Part shown: piece after piece, positions 1 through 6,159 of the stretch
Layout: every line of letters starts with the position of its first letter
Position numbering within the stretch: the first letter of the stretch is position 1
Origin: JAHFIW01 sp035495855
GTDB lineage: Bacteria > Patescibacteriota > Patescibacteriia > SG8-24
DNA length: 7,938 nt
Reading direction: 5' to 3'
NCBI GenBank assembly: GCA_035495855.1
Contig: DATJFD010000091.1
Span: forward strand, 1-7,938
Notes under the pieces: generated by a model
What the model saw: the letters and a program-made list of their open reading frames with translations, nothing else
Told to the model about the DNA's origin: nothing
Databases searched by the model: none
Position numbers and translations under genes: made by a program

Positions 1-231
1 GCCGAAATCCGCGTACCAGGTGAAGTAGGCCCTGTCGTTCGGGAAGGCGTGGCGCTTGGCGTCCGCGCCGAAATAGTAGACCGCGCGGCACGGGTGCGAG
101 GCGGACGAGCCGGCCGGGCAGGCGATCTTGATGAGGTCGCCCGGTGAGGAGGCGAACGCGGAAGAAGTGCAAAGTGCGAAGTGCAAAGTGCAGAGCAATG
201 CCGCGATGATCGCTTGGCGGAGACGGCGCAT
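1..231 (-). CDS. Secreted protein of unknown function, N-terminal part only
   Basis: This is the first 77 codons of a gene that runs off the left edge of the window. The ATG is at 231. Residues 1-27 form a signal peptide: a basic start (MRRLRQ), a hydrophobic core and an AFA cleavage site after A27. The mature part begins SSPGDLIKIACP, has two cysteines (C38, C48), and continues AVYYFGADAKRHAFPN...YFTWYADF. From memory, this pattern occurs in exported, surface-associated proteins of Patescibacteria. Its function is unknown, and I infer only that the product is exported. There is no Shine-Dalgarno site. A TATACT box ends 8 bases before the ATG, so the transcript may be leaderless. Codons 13-22 are built from a heptanucleotide tandem repeat (168-195). 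The coding call is firm; the family call is moderate. Confidence 0.75.
   Translation of the reverse strand, partial: MRRLRQAIIAALLCTLHFALCTSSAFASSPGDLIKIACPAGSSASHPCRAVYYFGADAKRHAFPNDRAYFTWYADFG
168..195 (-). repeat. Four tandem heptamers, consensus CTTTGCA, inside a signal peptide
   Basis: Read on the minus strand, four contiguous 7-base units are CTCTGCA, CTTTGCA, CTTCGCA and CTTTGCA, followed by a decayed CTTCTTC at 161-167. They encode residues 13-22 (LCTLHFALCT) of the secreted protein. A gain or loss of one 7-base unit would shift the reading frame. The units are read directly; slippage is inference. Confidence 0.8.
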
Positions 232-239
232 ACCGTTGC

Positions 240-245
240 AGTATA
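240..245 (-). promoter_or_regulatory. Candidate -10 box of the secreted-protein gene
   Basis: TATACT on the minus strand matches the sigma-70 -10 consensus at 5 of 6 positions and ends 8 bases before the ATG at 231. The upstream context TTTGCGC is shared with the box at 5299-5304. No good -35 box is seen at the usual distance. A start point 6-7 bases downstream would give an almost leaderless mRNA. Confidence 0.5.
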
Positions 246-258
246 GCGCAAATGAGCC

Positions 259-286
259 GACGAAGGGCAGAGCGCAAAAGGCAAAG
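259..286 (-). repeat. Second heptamer tract, CTTTGCC-like
   Basis: On the minus strand the units are CTTTGCC (280-286), TTTTGCG (273-279), CTCTGCC (266-272) and a decayed CTTCGTC (259-265). They have the same period and core as the tract in the neighbouring signal peptide, but this tract is intergenic. Confidence 0.65.
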
Positions 287-306
287 CTTAGGGGAAAAGC
301 ATTGAA

Positions 307-335
307 AAAACCGCGTCGCAGTGCGACGCGGTTTT
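307..335 (-). terminator. Intrinsic terminator of the GH31 gene
   Basis: A perfect 12-bp stem, AAAACCGCGTCG paired with CGACGCGGTTTT, has a 5-base loop at 319-323. On the minus strand the stem runs into a six-T tract (310-305), so it ends transcripts from the GH31 gene, which stops at 382. On the plus strand the tail is only TTTTAG. It insulates the GH31 gene from the secreted-protein gene, which has its own -10 box. Confidence 0.85.
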
Positions 336-357
336 AGAAAGTTCACTTTCCTCTCGA

Positions 358-378
358 CTCTGCCCTTTGCCCTCTGTC
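358..378 (+). repeat. Third heptamer tract, CTYTGCC, in inverted orientation
   Basis: Plus-strand units are CTCTGCC (358-364), CTTTGCC (365-371) and CTCTGTC (372-378), preceded by a decayed CTCTCGA (351-357) and followed by CTTTTA, which overlaps the GH31 stop codon. The orientation is opposite to the other two tracts, so tracts two and three flank the terminator as imperfect inverted repeats. Confidence 0.65.
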
Positions 379-381
379 CTT

Positions 382-2931
382 TTATCGCACGAGCACGTCC
401 CACCTGACGCGCACCGGCTTGTCGGGGCGGTCGGAGGAAAGCGCGAGACTTCCCGCGGCGATCGCTCCCGTGGCCGTGATGCGCACGCGGCGCGTGCCGT
501 CGGGGAGCGCGTCGATGCGGCCGCAGCGGTCGCAGGACGCGAGCGCCGCTTCGTCGACGGCGGGGGCGTCCGCCGGCAGCGCGACGTCGCCGTCGCCGAG
601 GAACGCCTCGAGGACGGTGCCGTCGACGAGCCTGGCGTACGCGGCCTTGTCGGTCGCGGCCAGTCCCGCGCGGGCGTCGAGCACGCCGTCGCGGTCCGCC
701 ATGTCGATGACCGCCGGGTCGTCCGTCGGCGCGAGCGTCTCGACCTCCGGCGGCAGCATCGCTACGATGCGGCCGGCGCGCAGGTAGAGCGGCACGATGT
801 CGAACGGCGCGTCGCGGGTCACGCGGCGGCCGCCGTCGGAAGACGCCAGCGTCCACCAGTCGAACCACGTCCCCGGAGGGAGCGTGAGTTCGCGCGAGGT
901 CGCGCCCCGCCGCACCACCGGCGCGGCGTAGAGCGCGGGCCCGAACCAGTATTCGTCGACCGCATCCCACGCCTCCGGACGTTCCGGGTGCATGAGCAGC
1001 GGATGGCGCATCACCGGCATGCCGGTGCGCACCGCCTCGTCGGCCGCGGCATACAGGTAGGGGAACAGCCTCGTGTGGAGCCGCGCGTACGTTCCGTAGA
1101 TCGCCGTCGTCTCCGCGTCGTTCCAGAGCGTCCATTTCTTCGCGCCGTCCTTGGCGCCCGCGCAGGCGTTCTCGTCGTGCATGTCGACCGACAGCGCGCC
1201 GAACGCCGCCCAGCGGAGGTAGACCTCCTTGTCCGCGGGAGGATCGTTGAGGCAGGTGAACCCGCTCACGTCGCTCCCCCAGAAGGGGATGCCGGACAGT
1301 CCCGCGGTGAGCGCCGCCCGCACGTGCGCGGGAAGCCCGCGCGCGGGGTCGAAGCTCGCCGACGGATCGCCGGACCAGAGCACGGGCGTCGAGGCCTGCG
1401 CGCCGGTGTAGCCGCTCCGGGAGAAGAAGAGGAAATCGTTCCCTCTCCGCCGCTGCAGCAGGTCGAAGGTCGCGCGCTGGAGGAACAGCGGATAGAGGTT
1501 GTGCGCCTCCCAGCCGGTCATCCCGTTCGCGAGCTTCGCGCGCTGCGGCAGGTATTCGCCGAAGTCGAGCATCCAGCCGTCGTAGCCGAGCGCCAGCGCG
1601 CCGTCGAGCCGGTCCTGGAACCAGGCGATCGCTTCCGGTTTCGTGAGGTCGAGCGTGACGACCTGCTGGCCGCCGCCCGAGATCATGAAGGTCCGGAACT
1701 CCTCGCCGTCGTCGAGACGGACGAAGAGGTCCTTCGCGCGGCCGTCATCGAGCATCGCGGCCGCTTCGGGCTTCGTCGCCGAGACGTGCCCGTTGAAGTA
1801 GCCGATGGCCTTGTAGCCGAGGCCGTGCAGACGGTCCGTCCACGCCTTCAGCGCCTCGGGTTCTCCGTAACCGGAACCGTTCGGCAGGAAGTGCGTGGTG
1901 TCGTCGATGGAGGTGGTCGGCACGCCGCGTTCGCGGAGCGCGAGCTCCTCCGGCACGCCGTCGACGAGCGAGCCACGGTCCACGCGCCGCCGCGGTCCGA
2001 AGACCCAGGGCGCCTGGAGGTGCGCGCGTCCGACGCGGGCGGTGAAGTCCGCGAGCGTGCGCTTCGGGTCGTCGTAGACGAAGACCGTGTAGCGCAGCCG
2101 CGGCTCCTCCGCTTCGATGCGGACGAGCGACGGGTCCTCCGCGCCGAACGAGAAGGCGGTGCGGTAGGCCGTGTCGACCCACAGGCCGTAGCCCGCCGAC
2201 GACAGGTAGAACGGCACCGGCGCGTGCGTCATGCCGGGGCCGTTGGGCGAAGGGTTCGACGGTCCCGGCCCGGCGTTTTCGCCGCCGCCGATCCCGCCTT
2301 CCTCGACCCAGCATTGGTAATGACGACCGCGATGGTTCACCGAACCTTCGCGTTCGCCGAGCCCGGCGAACTTTTCGTCCGCGCCGGCCAGGAACGTCTG
2401 TCCCGCGAGGTTGAGCCGCGGCGACCTCTTGCGATCGTCGCGCAGGCTCGCCTCGAAGGATACGTCCGGCCCGTCGACGGCGACGTCCACGGTGAAGACC
2501 GCTTCCGGCGCCGAGGGATCGACGAGCGTGACCGTCGCGCGCCGTCCGTCGGCGGTCACCGTGACGGTGCGCAGCGCGTGCAGCCACGGGTCGTCCGTCG
2601 GCGCGGCGTGATCGAACCCTTCGACCAGCGACGGCCGGAGCTCGGTCTCGCGATGCGTCGCGGCGAGCGTCCCGAAGGCGCCGCCGGCGTCGTTCGCGAC
2701 CGCGCGCAGGCCGTCGAACGTCTCGAGGACCGGGCGTCCGTCGGCGCGTTCGATGCGCATGCCGAAGCGGCGCAGGGTCAGCGTGACGCGGACGTCGGTC
2801 GAGGCGATGGTCACGGTCTCGGGACCGTCGTATTCGTCGGGAACCTCGGGGGCTGCGTCGCTCCCGCAGGCGGACAACGCCGGCGCGAAGGCGCAGGCGA
2901 GCGCGATGAGGCATGGTACGGTGCGTCGCAT
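382..2931 (-). CDS. GH31 family glycoside hydrolase, predicted lipoprotein
   Basis: This 849-residue protein is predicted to release sugars from alpha-linked glycans as a lipid-anchored enzyme outside the cytoplasm. Its type II signal peptide has lipobox LSAC with C22. An N-terminal beta-domain (about 40-300) carries FAGLGER (188-194). The TIM barrel (about 308-630) carries DGWMLDFGEYLP with presumed nucleophile D456, FFSRSG (502-507), LWSGD with presumed acid/base D522, and GIPFWGSDVSGF (547-558). A C-terminal beta-domain has PLYLRAGRIV (714-723). The DFGEYLP loop resembles E. coli YihQ sulfoquinovosidase. However, YihQ's sulfonate-binding Q288, R301 and W304 are not evident in the matching stretch (TTSIDDTTHFLPNG), so I do not call it a sulfoquinovosidase; substrate and linkage are open. 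A minus-strand AGGAGAG nine bases upstream supports the ATG. The gene stands alone between a divergent promoter region and its own terminator. Confidence 0.9.
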   Translation of the reverse strand: MRRTVPCLIALACAFAPALSACGSDAAPEVPDEYDGPETVTIASTDVRVTLTLRRFGMRIERADGRPVLETFDGLRAVANDAGGAFGTLAATHRETELRPSLVEGFDHAAPTDDPWLHALRTVTVTADGRRATVTLVDPSAPEAVFTVDVAVDGPDVSFEASLRDDRKRSPRLNLAGQTFLAGADEKFAGLGEREGSVNHRGRHYQCWVEEGGIGGGENAGPGPSNPSPNGPGMTHAPVPFYLSSAGYGLWVDTAYRTAFSFGAEDPSLVRIEAEEPRLRYTVFVYDDPKRTLADFTARVGRAHLQAPWVFGPRRRVDRGSLVDGVPEELALRERGVPTTSIDDTTHFLPNGSGYGEPEALKAWTDRLHGLGYKAIGYFNGHVSATKPEAAAMLDDGRAKDLFVRLDDGEEFRTFMISGGGQQVVTLDLTKPEAIAWFQDRLDGALALGYDGWMLDFGEYLPQRAKLANGMTGWEAHNLYPLFLQRATFDLLQRRRGNDFLFFSRSGYTGAQASTPVLWSGDPSASFDPARGLPAHVRAALTAGLSGIPFWGSDVSGFTCLNDPPADKEVYLRWAAFGALSVDMHDENACAGAKDGAKKWTLWNDAETTAIYGTYARLHTRLFPYLYAAADEAVRTGMPVMRHPLLMHPERPEAWDAVDEYWFGPALYAAPVVRRGATSRELTLPPGTWFDWWTLASSDGGRRVTRDAPFDIVPLYLRAGRIVAMLPPEVETLAPTDDPAVIDMADRDGVLDARAGLAATDKAAYARLVDGTVLEAFLGDGDVALPADAPAVDEAALASCDRCGRIDALPDGTRRVRITATGAIAAGSLALSSDRPDKPVRVRWDVLVR

Positions 2932-2967
2932 CTGATGGTGCTCTCCTGTTGCAAAGAACTCGGCGGC

Positions 2968-2996
2968 ATCTCACCTCATCGTCCCCGAACGGGCAA
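2968..2996 (-). promoter_or_regulatory. Possible promoter of the GH31 gene
   Basis: On the minus strand TTGCCC (2991-2996) lies 17 bases before TGAGAT (2968-2973). The -35 box matches at 4 of 6 positions and the -10 at 3 of 6. The implied start point near 2961 leaves a 30-base leader holding the Shine-Dalgarno sequence at 2941-2947. The match is weak and rests mainly on position and spacing. Confidence 0.3.
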
Positions 2997-3003
2997 GGCG
3001 GGG

Positions 3004-3032
3004 TTGACGCGCGCCTCTTTCCATGGCTGAAT
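3004..3032 (+). promoter_or_regulatory. Candidate promoter of the cupin-like gene
   Basis: TTGACG (3004-3009, 5 of 6 to consensus) is followed after 17 bases by CTGAAT (3027-3032), which has an extended -10 TGG (3024-3026). The start point would be near 3039, giving a leader of about 38 bases with a strong ribosome binding site. The -10 box itself is poor. Confidence 0.4.
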
Positions 3033-3076
3033 GACGGGTCCGTTCCTTCCATCGACCCACCGAAAGGAGGCCAGCA

Positions 3077-3922
3077 ATGGCGAACGAGAACGGGAATGAC
3101 GACGGCCCGCCGGACGAGGTCCTCGACCGCGCGGTCATCGAGGCGCTCGACGATCCCGACGTGGATCTCGACGCCATGTCCCCGGCCGAGCTCAAGGCCG
3201 AGGCGAAGAGGCTGCGAGGCGGCGTCCGCGATCACCGCGACCAGCGAGGCGACGACCGCTGCTGGCTCGACGACGAGAAGCTCTACGCGCTGCTTCCGGA
3301 CGGCGTGACCGCCCGGACGCACCTGGACTTCGAGATGATGTACCCGAACTGCAAGCGCTTCCTCGAGACGCGCGTGCATCCCCGCGACCGTTTCGCCTGG
3401 GGCGGCGTCCCGGGCGGCAGCATGTTCCCGGTGCTCGAGCAGGCGGAGCGCGAGCTCCCGTCGCTGCTCCTGCGCGGCGAGGACTGGCAGAGCCTGCTCG
3501 TCGACGACGAAAAGCCGAACGTCGAAAGACTGTGGCTTCCGTACGGCGAAGGACGGCTGATGCTCCACGTCATCCATCCCTGCGAGCCCGGCGAGCCGCT
3601 CTATCACCCGCACCCGTGGCCCTCGGCCATGCGCATCCTCGATGGCTGGTACGAGACCGCCCATGGCCACGGCCCGCCCGACGGCGCTCCGCCGCCGATG
3701 GGGGAGAAGAAGGCGCTCGGCGCAGGCAGCCGCTACGAGATGGTGAACCCCGAGGCCTGGCACTACGTGCGGCCGCTCGGCGGCGCGGCGGTCACCGTGA
3801 TGGTGACGGGAAAGCCCTGGGGCGCTCCCGGCAACCGCAAGGGACGCGGCCTCGGCGCGTTGCCGCAGGCGCGCATCGACGAGATGCTCGGGATCTTCCG
3901 CGGGTTCTTCCCGCGCACATGA
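3077..3922 (+). CDS. Cupin-like protein of unknown function with charged N-terminal module
   Basis: The product has 281 residues and no signal peptide or membrane segment, so it is probably cytoplasmic. A strong Shine-Dalgarno (AAGGAGG, 3064-3070) lies six bases before the ATG. Residues 1-35 are acidic and low in complexity. Residues 37-76 (ELKAEAKRLRGGVRDHRDQR..DRCWLDDEKLYALLPDG) form a compact module I recall from other hypothetical proteins, in varied contexts. The rest looks like a beta-barrel: LMLHVIHPCEPGEPLYHPHPWP (161-182) resembles cupin motif 1, with H177 and H179 as possible metal ligands. NPEAWHYVRP (224-233) resembles motif 2, with H229 as the third histidine. The glutamate usual in cupin motif 1 is not in its normal place. 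A cupin-type enzyme or sugar-binding barrel is possible; the reaction is unknown. It is a single-gene unit with its own promoter and terminator. Confidence 0.8.
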   Translation: MANENGNDDGPPDEVLDRAVIEALDDPDVDLDAMSPAELKAEAKRLRGGVRDHRDQRGDDRCWLDDEKLYALLPDGVTARTHLDFEMMYPNCKRFLETRVHPRDRFAWGGVPGGSMFPVLEQAERELPSLLLRGEDWQSLLVDDEKPNVERLWLPYGEGRLMLHVIHPCEPGEPLYHPHPWPSAMRILDGWYETAHGHGPPDGAPPPMGEKKALGAGSRYEMVNPEAWHYVRPLGGAAVTVMVTGKPWGAPGNRKGRGLGALPQARIDEMLGIFRGFFPRT

Positions 3923-3923
3923 C

Positions 3924-3957
3924 AAGACCGGCCTTCGCGGCCGGTCTTTTTCTTTTT
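3924..3957 (+). terminator. Intrinsic terminator of the cupin-like gene
   Basis: The 10-bp perfect stem AAGACCGGCC (3924-3933) and GGCCGGTCTT (3939-3948) has loop TTCGC and runs into TTTTTCTTTTT. It begins one base after the TGA. Its T-tract touches the stop codon of the convergent oxidoreductase gene (3957-3959), so the two genes share almost no spacer. On the minus strand there is no T-tract, so it mainly serves the plus strand. Confidence 0.9.
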
Positions 3958-5288
3958 CAGCCGAGGAGGTCCCTGCGCAGCGCGTCCTCGTCGAGGCTGC
4001 GCCTGCCGCCGAAGAACCCCATGAGCGCCCGCGCGTCCTCGACCGCGTTGTGCAGGCAGACGGTCGCGCCCGGCGACGGCGTGATGTTGAAGATGATGCC
4101 CGGCGCGGAGATCTTGGCCTCGCCCATCTGCAGCAGCCGTTTTTTCTTGTGCACCACCTGCGGGCGGATGCCGCCGAGCCCGTGCCCGTACGTCAGGTCC
4201 TTGGCCTCGATCGCCGGGATGATCTTGCGCGCCTCTCCAACGAAGAGACGGTTGCCGACGAAGGGGATGTAATAAAGAAGGTTGCGCGCGATGAAGCCGA
4301 GGACGACCGGGTCCTTGTTCACTTCGATGATGCTCGCGAGCGTGTCCATGTCGAAGCGCAGCACTTTGAAGAAGTCCGGCGCGGTGCTCCATTTGCGCGG
4401 CTCGAGCAGCGGCAGCGCCTTGGCGATCGGGCCGAAGCGCATCTGTTTCGGATCCGTGATGTCCGGGTCGCCGTGGACCGCGGCGAACGGCAGGCCCTTC
4501 TTCTGCACGGTGTAGACCTTGCCGCGGAGCCGGTTCGGCGCGGTGTAGAAATCGCCGGCCACCGGCAGCAGCGTGTACTCGAGGCCGAACCCCATGCGAT
4601 GCGCCATGAGCAGGCTGTACGCGCCGGCCGCGACCACGATCGCGTCGGCCTTGAGCGTGCCGCCCGACGTTTCGATGCGCCAGCCGCCGTCCTCCTTGGC
4701 GATGGACGCGACCGTCGTGCCGAACAGCAGATCGATGCCGTCCGGGTTGAGCGCCTTCGCGTCCTCGACGAACGAGCCGGCGAGCTTCTCGAAGTTCATG
4801 ACGTAGCCTTCCTCGGTGTAGTGCGCCGTCACCCGCTCGTCCTTGCGCCGGCCTTCCATGACCGCAGGCTCAAGTTCGCGGAGCTCATCCGGTCCGACCT
4901 GCCGGAGTTTCGGGAAGAGCGCGCCGAGCGTCTTGAAGCGCGCGTCGAGCTCGCGGACCTCCGCCTCGCCGACGCCGAGCACCATCTTGGGCGCCTTCTT
5001 ATATATGCCGCGCTCGGGGGCCAGGCGCGTGACGTAGCGGACGAGCATGTCCGCCGCCGCCTTCACTTTGGCCGCCTTCTCCGCGGTGTAGTTCGTTTCG
5101 ATGTCGCCGCAGTGCAGCGTCTGGCTGTTGTTCGTTGCTTTGGAGCTTACCTGCGCGGCGGCCGCCTCCTTCTCGACCACCGCGACGCGGCGCACGTCGC
5201 CGTACTTCGAGAGGACGTACAGCAAAGCGGTGCCGGTGACCCCGGCGCCGATGATGACCACGTCGTACCTCCGTTCACTACTGGCCAT
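3957..5288 (-). CDS. FAD-dependent oxidoreductase, malate:quinone oxidoreductase-like
   Basis: The 443-residue product starts at the ATG at 5288 (MASSERRYDVVIIGAG), which puts the FAD fold at the N-terminus. A GTG at 5360 would add 24 residues, but these lie across palindromic DNA and lack homology-like character. The Rossmann motif is GAGVTG (14-19), with E39 ending strand 2 to bind the FAD ribose. SSKATNNSQTLHCGDIETNYT (48-68) resembles the SSNGWNNAGTGH..CELNYT segment of malate:quinone oxidoreductase (Mqo). VVAAGAYS (218-225) and FNITPSPGATVCLHNAVEDA (400-419) match later Mqo segments. The inferred reaction is oxidation of malate or a similar 2-hydroxy acid, with electrons passed to quinone or another acceptor. 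L-2-hydroxyglutarate oxidase and other DAO-fold enzymes are alternatives. No respiratory genes are nearby. There is no clear Shine-Dalgarno. The gene is convergent with the cupin-like gene and lies downstream of the regulator on the same strand. Confidence 0.82.
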   Translation of the reverse strand: MASSERRYDVVIIGAGVTGTALLYVLSKYGDVRRVAVVEKEAAAAQVSSKATNNSQTLHCGDIETNYTAEKAAKVKAAADMLVRYVTRLAPERGIYKKAPKMVLGVGEAEVRELDARFKTLGALFPKLRQVGPDELRELEPAVMEGRRKDERVTAHYTEEGYVMNFEKLAGSFVEDAKALNPDGIDLLFGTTVASIAKEDGGWRIETSGGTLKADAIVVAAGAYSLLMAHRMGFGLEYTLLPVAGDFYTAPNRLRGKVYTVQKKGLPFAAVHGDPDITDPKQMRFGPIAKALPLLEPRKWSTAPDFFKVLRFDMDTLASIIEVNKDPVVLGFIARNLLYYIPFVGNRLFVGEARKIIPAIEAKDLTYGHGLGGIRPQVVHKKKRLLQMGEAKISAPGIIFNITPSPGATVCLHNAVEDARALMGFFGGRRSLDEDALRRDLLG

Positions 5289-5298
5289 AGTGCAGGAA

Positions 5299-5304
5299 AT
5301 CGTA
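5299..5304 (-). promoter_or_regulatory. Candidate -10 box of the oxidoreductase gene
   Basis: Minus-strand TACGAT ends 10 bases before the ATG at 5288 and is preceded by TTTGCGC, as at the secreted-protein gene. A convincing -35 box is not seen. A start point 6-7 bases downstream would give a leader of about 3-4 bases, in line with the missing Shine-Dalgarno. It also supports the ATG at 5288 over the upstream GTG. Confidence 0.45.
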
Positions 5305-5342
5305 GCGCAAAGGCGCTTCAAGTTCCAGATGGCCGTGAAGAA

Positions 5343-5391
5343 CCCGGTGGATAAGTCCACTTTCTACACCGGGGTCTGACCCCTTTGTGGA
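5343..5391. repeat. Nested palindromes, REP-like intergenic element
   Basis: Within 49 bases there are three inverted repeats: CCCGGTG (5343-5349) with CACCGGG (5367-5373); GTGGA (5347-5351) with TCCAC (5356-5360); and GGGGTC (5371-5376) with GACCCC (5378-5383) around a single T. The 7-mer GTGGATA occurs at 5347 and again at 5387, so TCCAC can pair with either copy. There is no T-tract in either direction, so it is not a classical terminator. It separates the regulator from the oxidoreductase gene. Confidence 0.65.
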
Positions 5392-5398
5392 TACATCG

Positions 5399-6130
5399 CT
5401 ACAATCGGTCGAACAATGCGCGGAACAGCCGGGCATGGAACCTGGCGAGGCGCGCGTTCTTCACGATGACGGCCGTTTCGCCGGCGTAGTCGATCGTCGC
5501 CACCTTATCGCCATAGACGATGAGCGCGATGTCGTATTCGAACGGATCGCCGCCGTCCTTCGGGAGCGCCTTGGACAGGCAGTCGGTCCTCTTCTTATAG
5601 GTGGTGGCGCGCAAGGCGGCGTTGGTGATGACGAACTGCTGGATCTTGAGCGCGTCCCGTTTGGCGCGATAGCCCTTGGGCACGAACCCTTCGACCGTGG
5701 TGGAGGTCCGGCGCGACGTCGTGCGGTAGAAGACGTCGTCCCTGCGCAGCGTCACTACCATGTCCTCGAGCACCTTGGCGAGGCCGTGCCGCCCGCGCAG
5801 GACGGTCACGCCGGCGCCCGCGGGAGCGGCGATGAACCGGGATGCGGCGGCGGCGTTGTCCTCGTCGGCCTTGCCGAGCAGTCGCGCCAGCCTCTCGGGG
5901 TCGGTCGTCAGATAGACGACCCGGCGGCCGCGGCGAGACGTCCGGACGAGCCCCGCCTTCTCGAGCCGCGCGAGCGCGCGGTACACGCTCGGTCGGTGCA
6001 GGCCGGACGAGCGGCAGATATCGGCGATGGAAGCGCCGTCCTTGGCGGCGAGGGCGTCGTACGCGGCGCCGTCGGCGCGGCGCAGGCCGGCGCGGACGAA
6101 CAGCTCCGGGGTCGTGAGGGATGCGGACAT
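5399..6130 (-). CDS. TrmB-like winged-helix transcriptional regulator
   Basis: The 243-residue DNA-binding protein starts at the ATG at 6130 (MSASLTTPELFVRAGL). The open frame runs 57 codons further upstream, but that part crosses the promoter and operator region and is rejected. Residues about 20-75 form a winged helix: AAYDALAAKDGASIADICRS, then recognition segment GLHRPSVYRALARLEKAGLV (43-62) and a basic wing TSRRGRRVVYLT (64-75). This suits the TrmB/Sugar-specific regulator type. The C-terminal part (about 105-243) is a mixed alpha/beta region ending in IALIVYGDKVATIDYAGETAVIVKN, which I take as the effector or dimer domain; the ligand is unknown. The gene is divergent from nadA. A palindrome lies across its own -10 box, so negative autoregulation is likely. 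Control of nadA is suggested by position only. No Shine-Dalgarno is visible. Confidence 0.83.
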   Translation of the reverse strand: MSASLTTPELFVRAGLRRADGAAYDALAAKDGASIADICRSSGLHRPSVYRALARLEKAGLVRTSRRGRRVVYLTTDPERLARLLGKADEDNAAAASRFIAAPAGAGVTVLRGRHGLAKVLEDMVVTLRRDDVFYRTTSRRTSTTVEGFVPKGYRAKRDALKIQQFVITNAALRATTYKKRTDCLSKALPKDGGDPFEYDIALIVYGDKVATIDYAGETAVIVKNARLARFHARLFRALFDRL

Positions 6131-6144
6131 AGGCAAGATGAAAT

Positions 6145-6159
6145 GTACTTTGATAGTAC
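6145..6159. promoter_or_regulatory. Candidate operator palindrome GTACT-N5-AGTAC
   Basis: GTACT (6145-6149) and AGTAC (6155-6159) are a perfect inverted repeat around TTGAT; the flanking A6143/T6161 pair extends it past one mismatch. It covers the regulator's candidate -10 box and lies 15 bases from its start codon, a typical place for an autorepressor to bind. It is AT-rich against a very GC-rich background. Binding by the adjacent regulator is inferred. Confidence 0.6.

Noticed and set aside
128..337. Small plus-strand open frame of 69 codons
   Set aside because: It is antisense to the signal peptide gene, runs through the heptamer tract and terminator, and has no ribosome binding site.
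367..3030. Very long plus-strand open frame (887 codons) opposite the GH31 gene
   Set aside because: It has arginine-, valine- and glycine-rich low-information sequence with no motifs, and mirrors the GH31 gene. Such open antisense frames are expected at this GC content.
1745..3925. Minus-strand open frame of 726 codons across the GH31 and cupin-like genes
   Set aside because: It spans a divergent promoter region and two well-supported genes in other frames, with arginine-rich shadow composition.
4050..5354. Plus-strand open frame of 434 codons opposite the FAD oxidoreductase
   Set aside because: The opposite strand holds a clear FAD-binding protein with Rossmann and Mqo-like motifs; this frame has none.
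5289..5360. GTG start giving the oxidoreductase 24 extra residues
   Set aside because: The extension overlaps the palindromic element and a candidate -10 box, and the FAD motif sits at a normal distance from the ATG at 5288.
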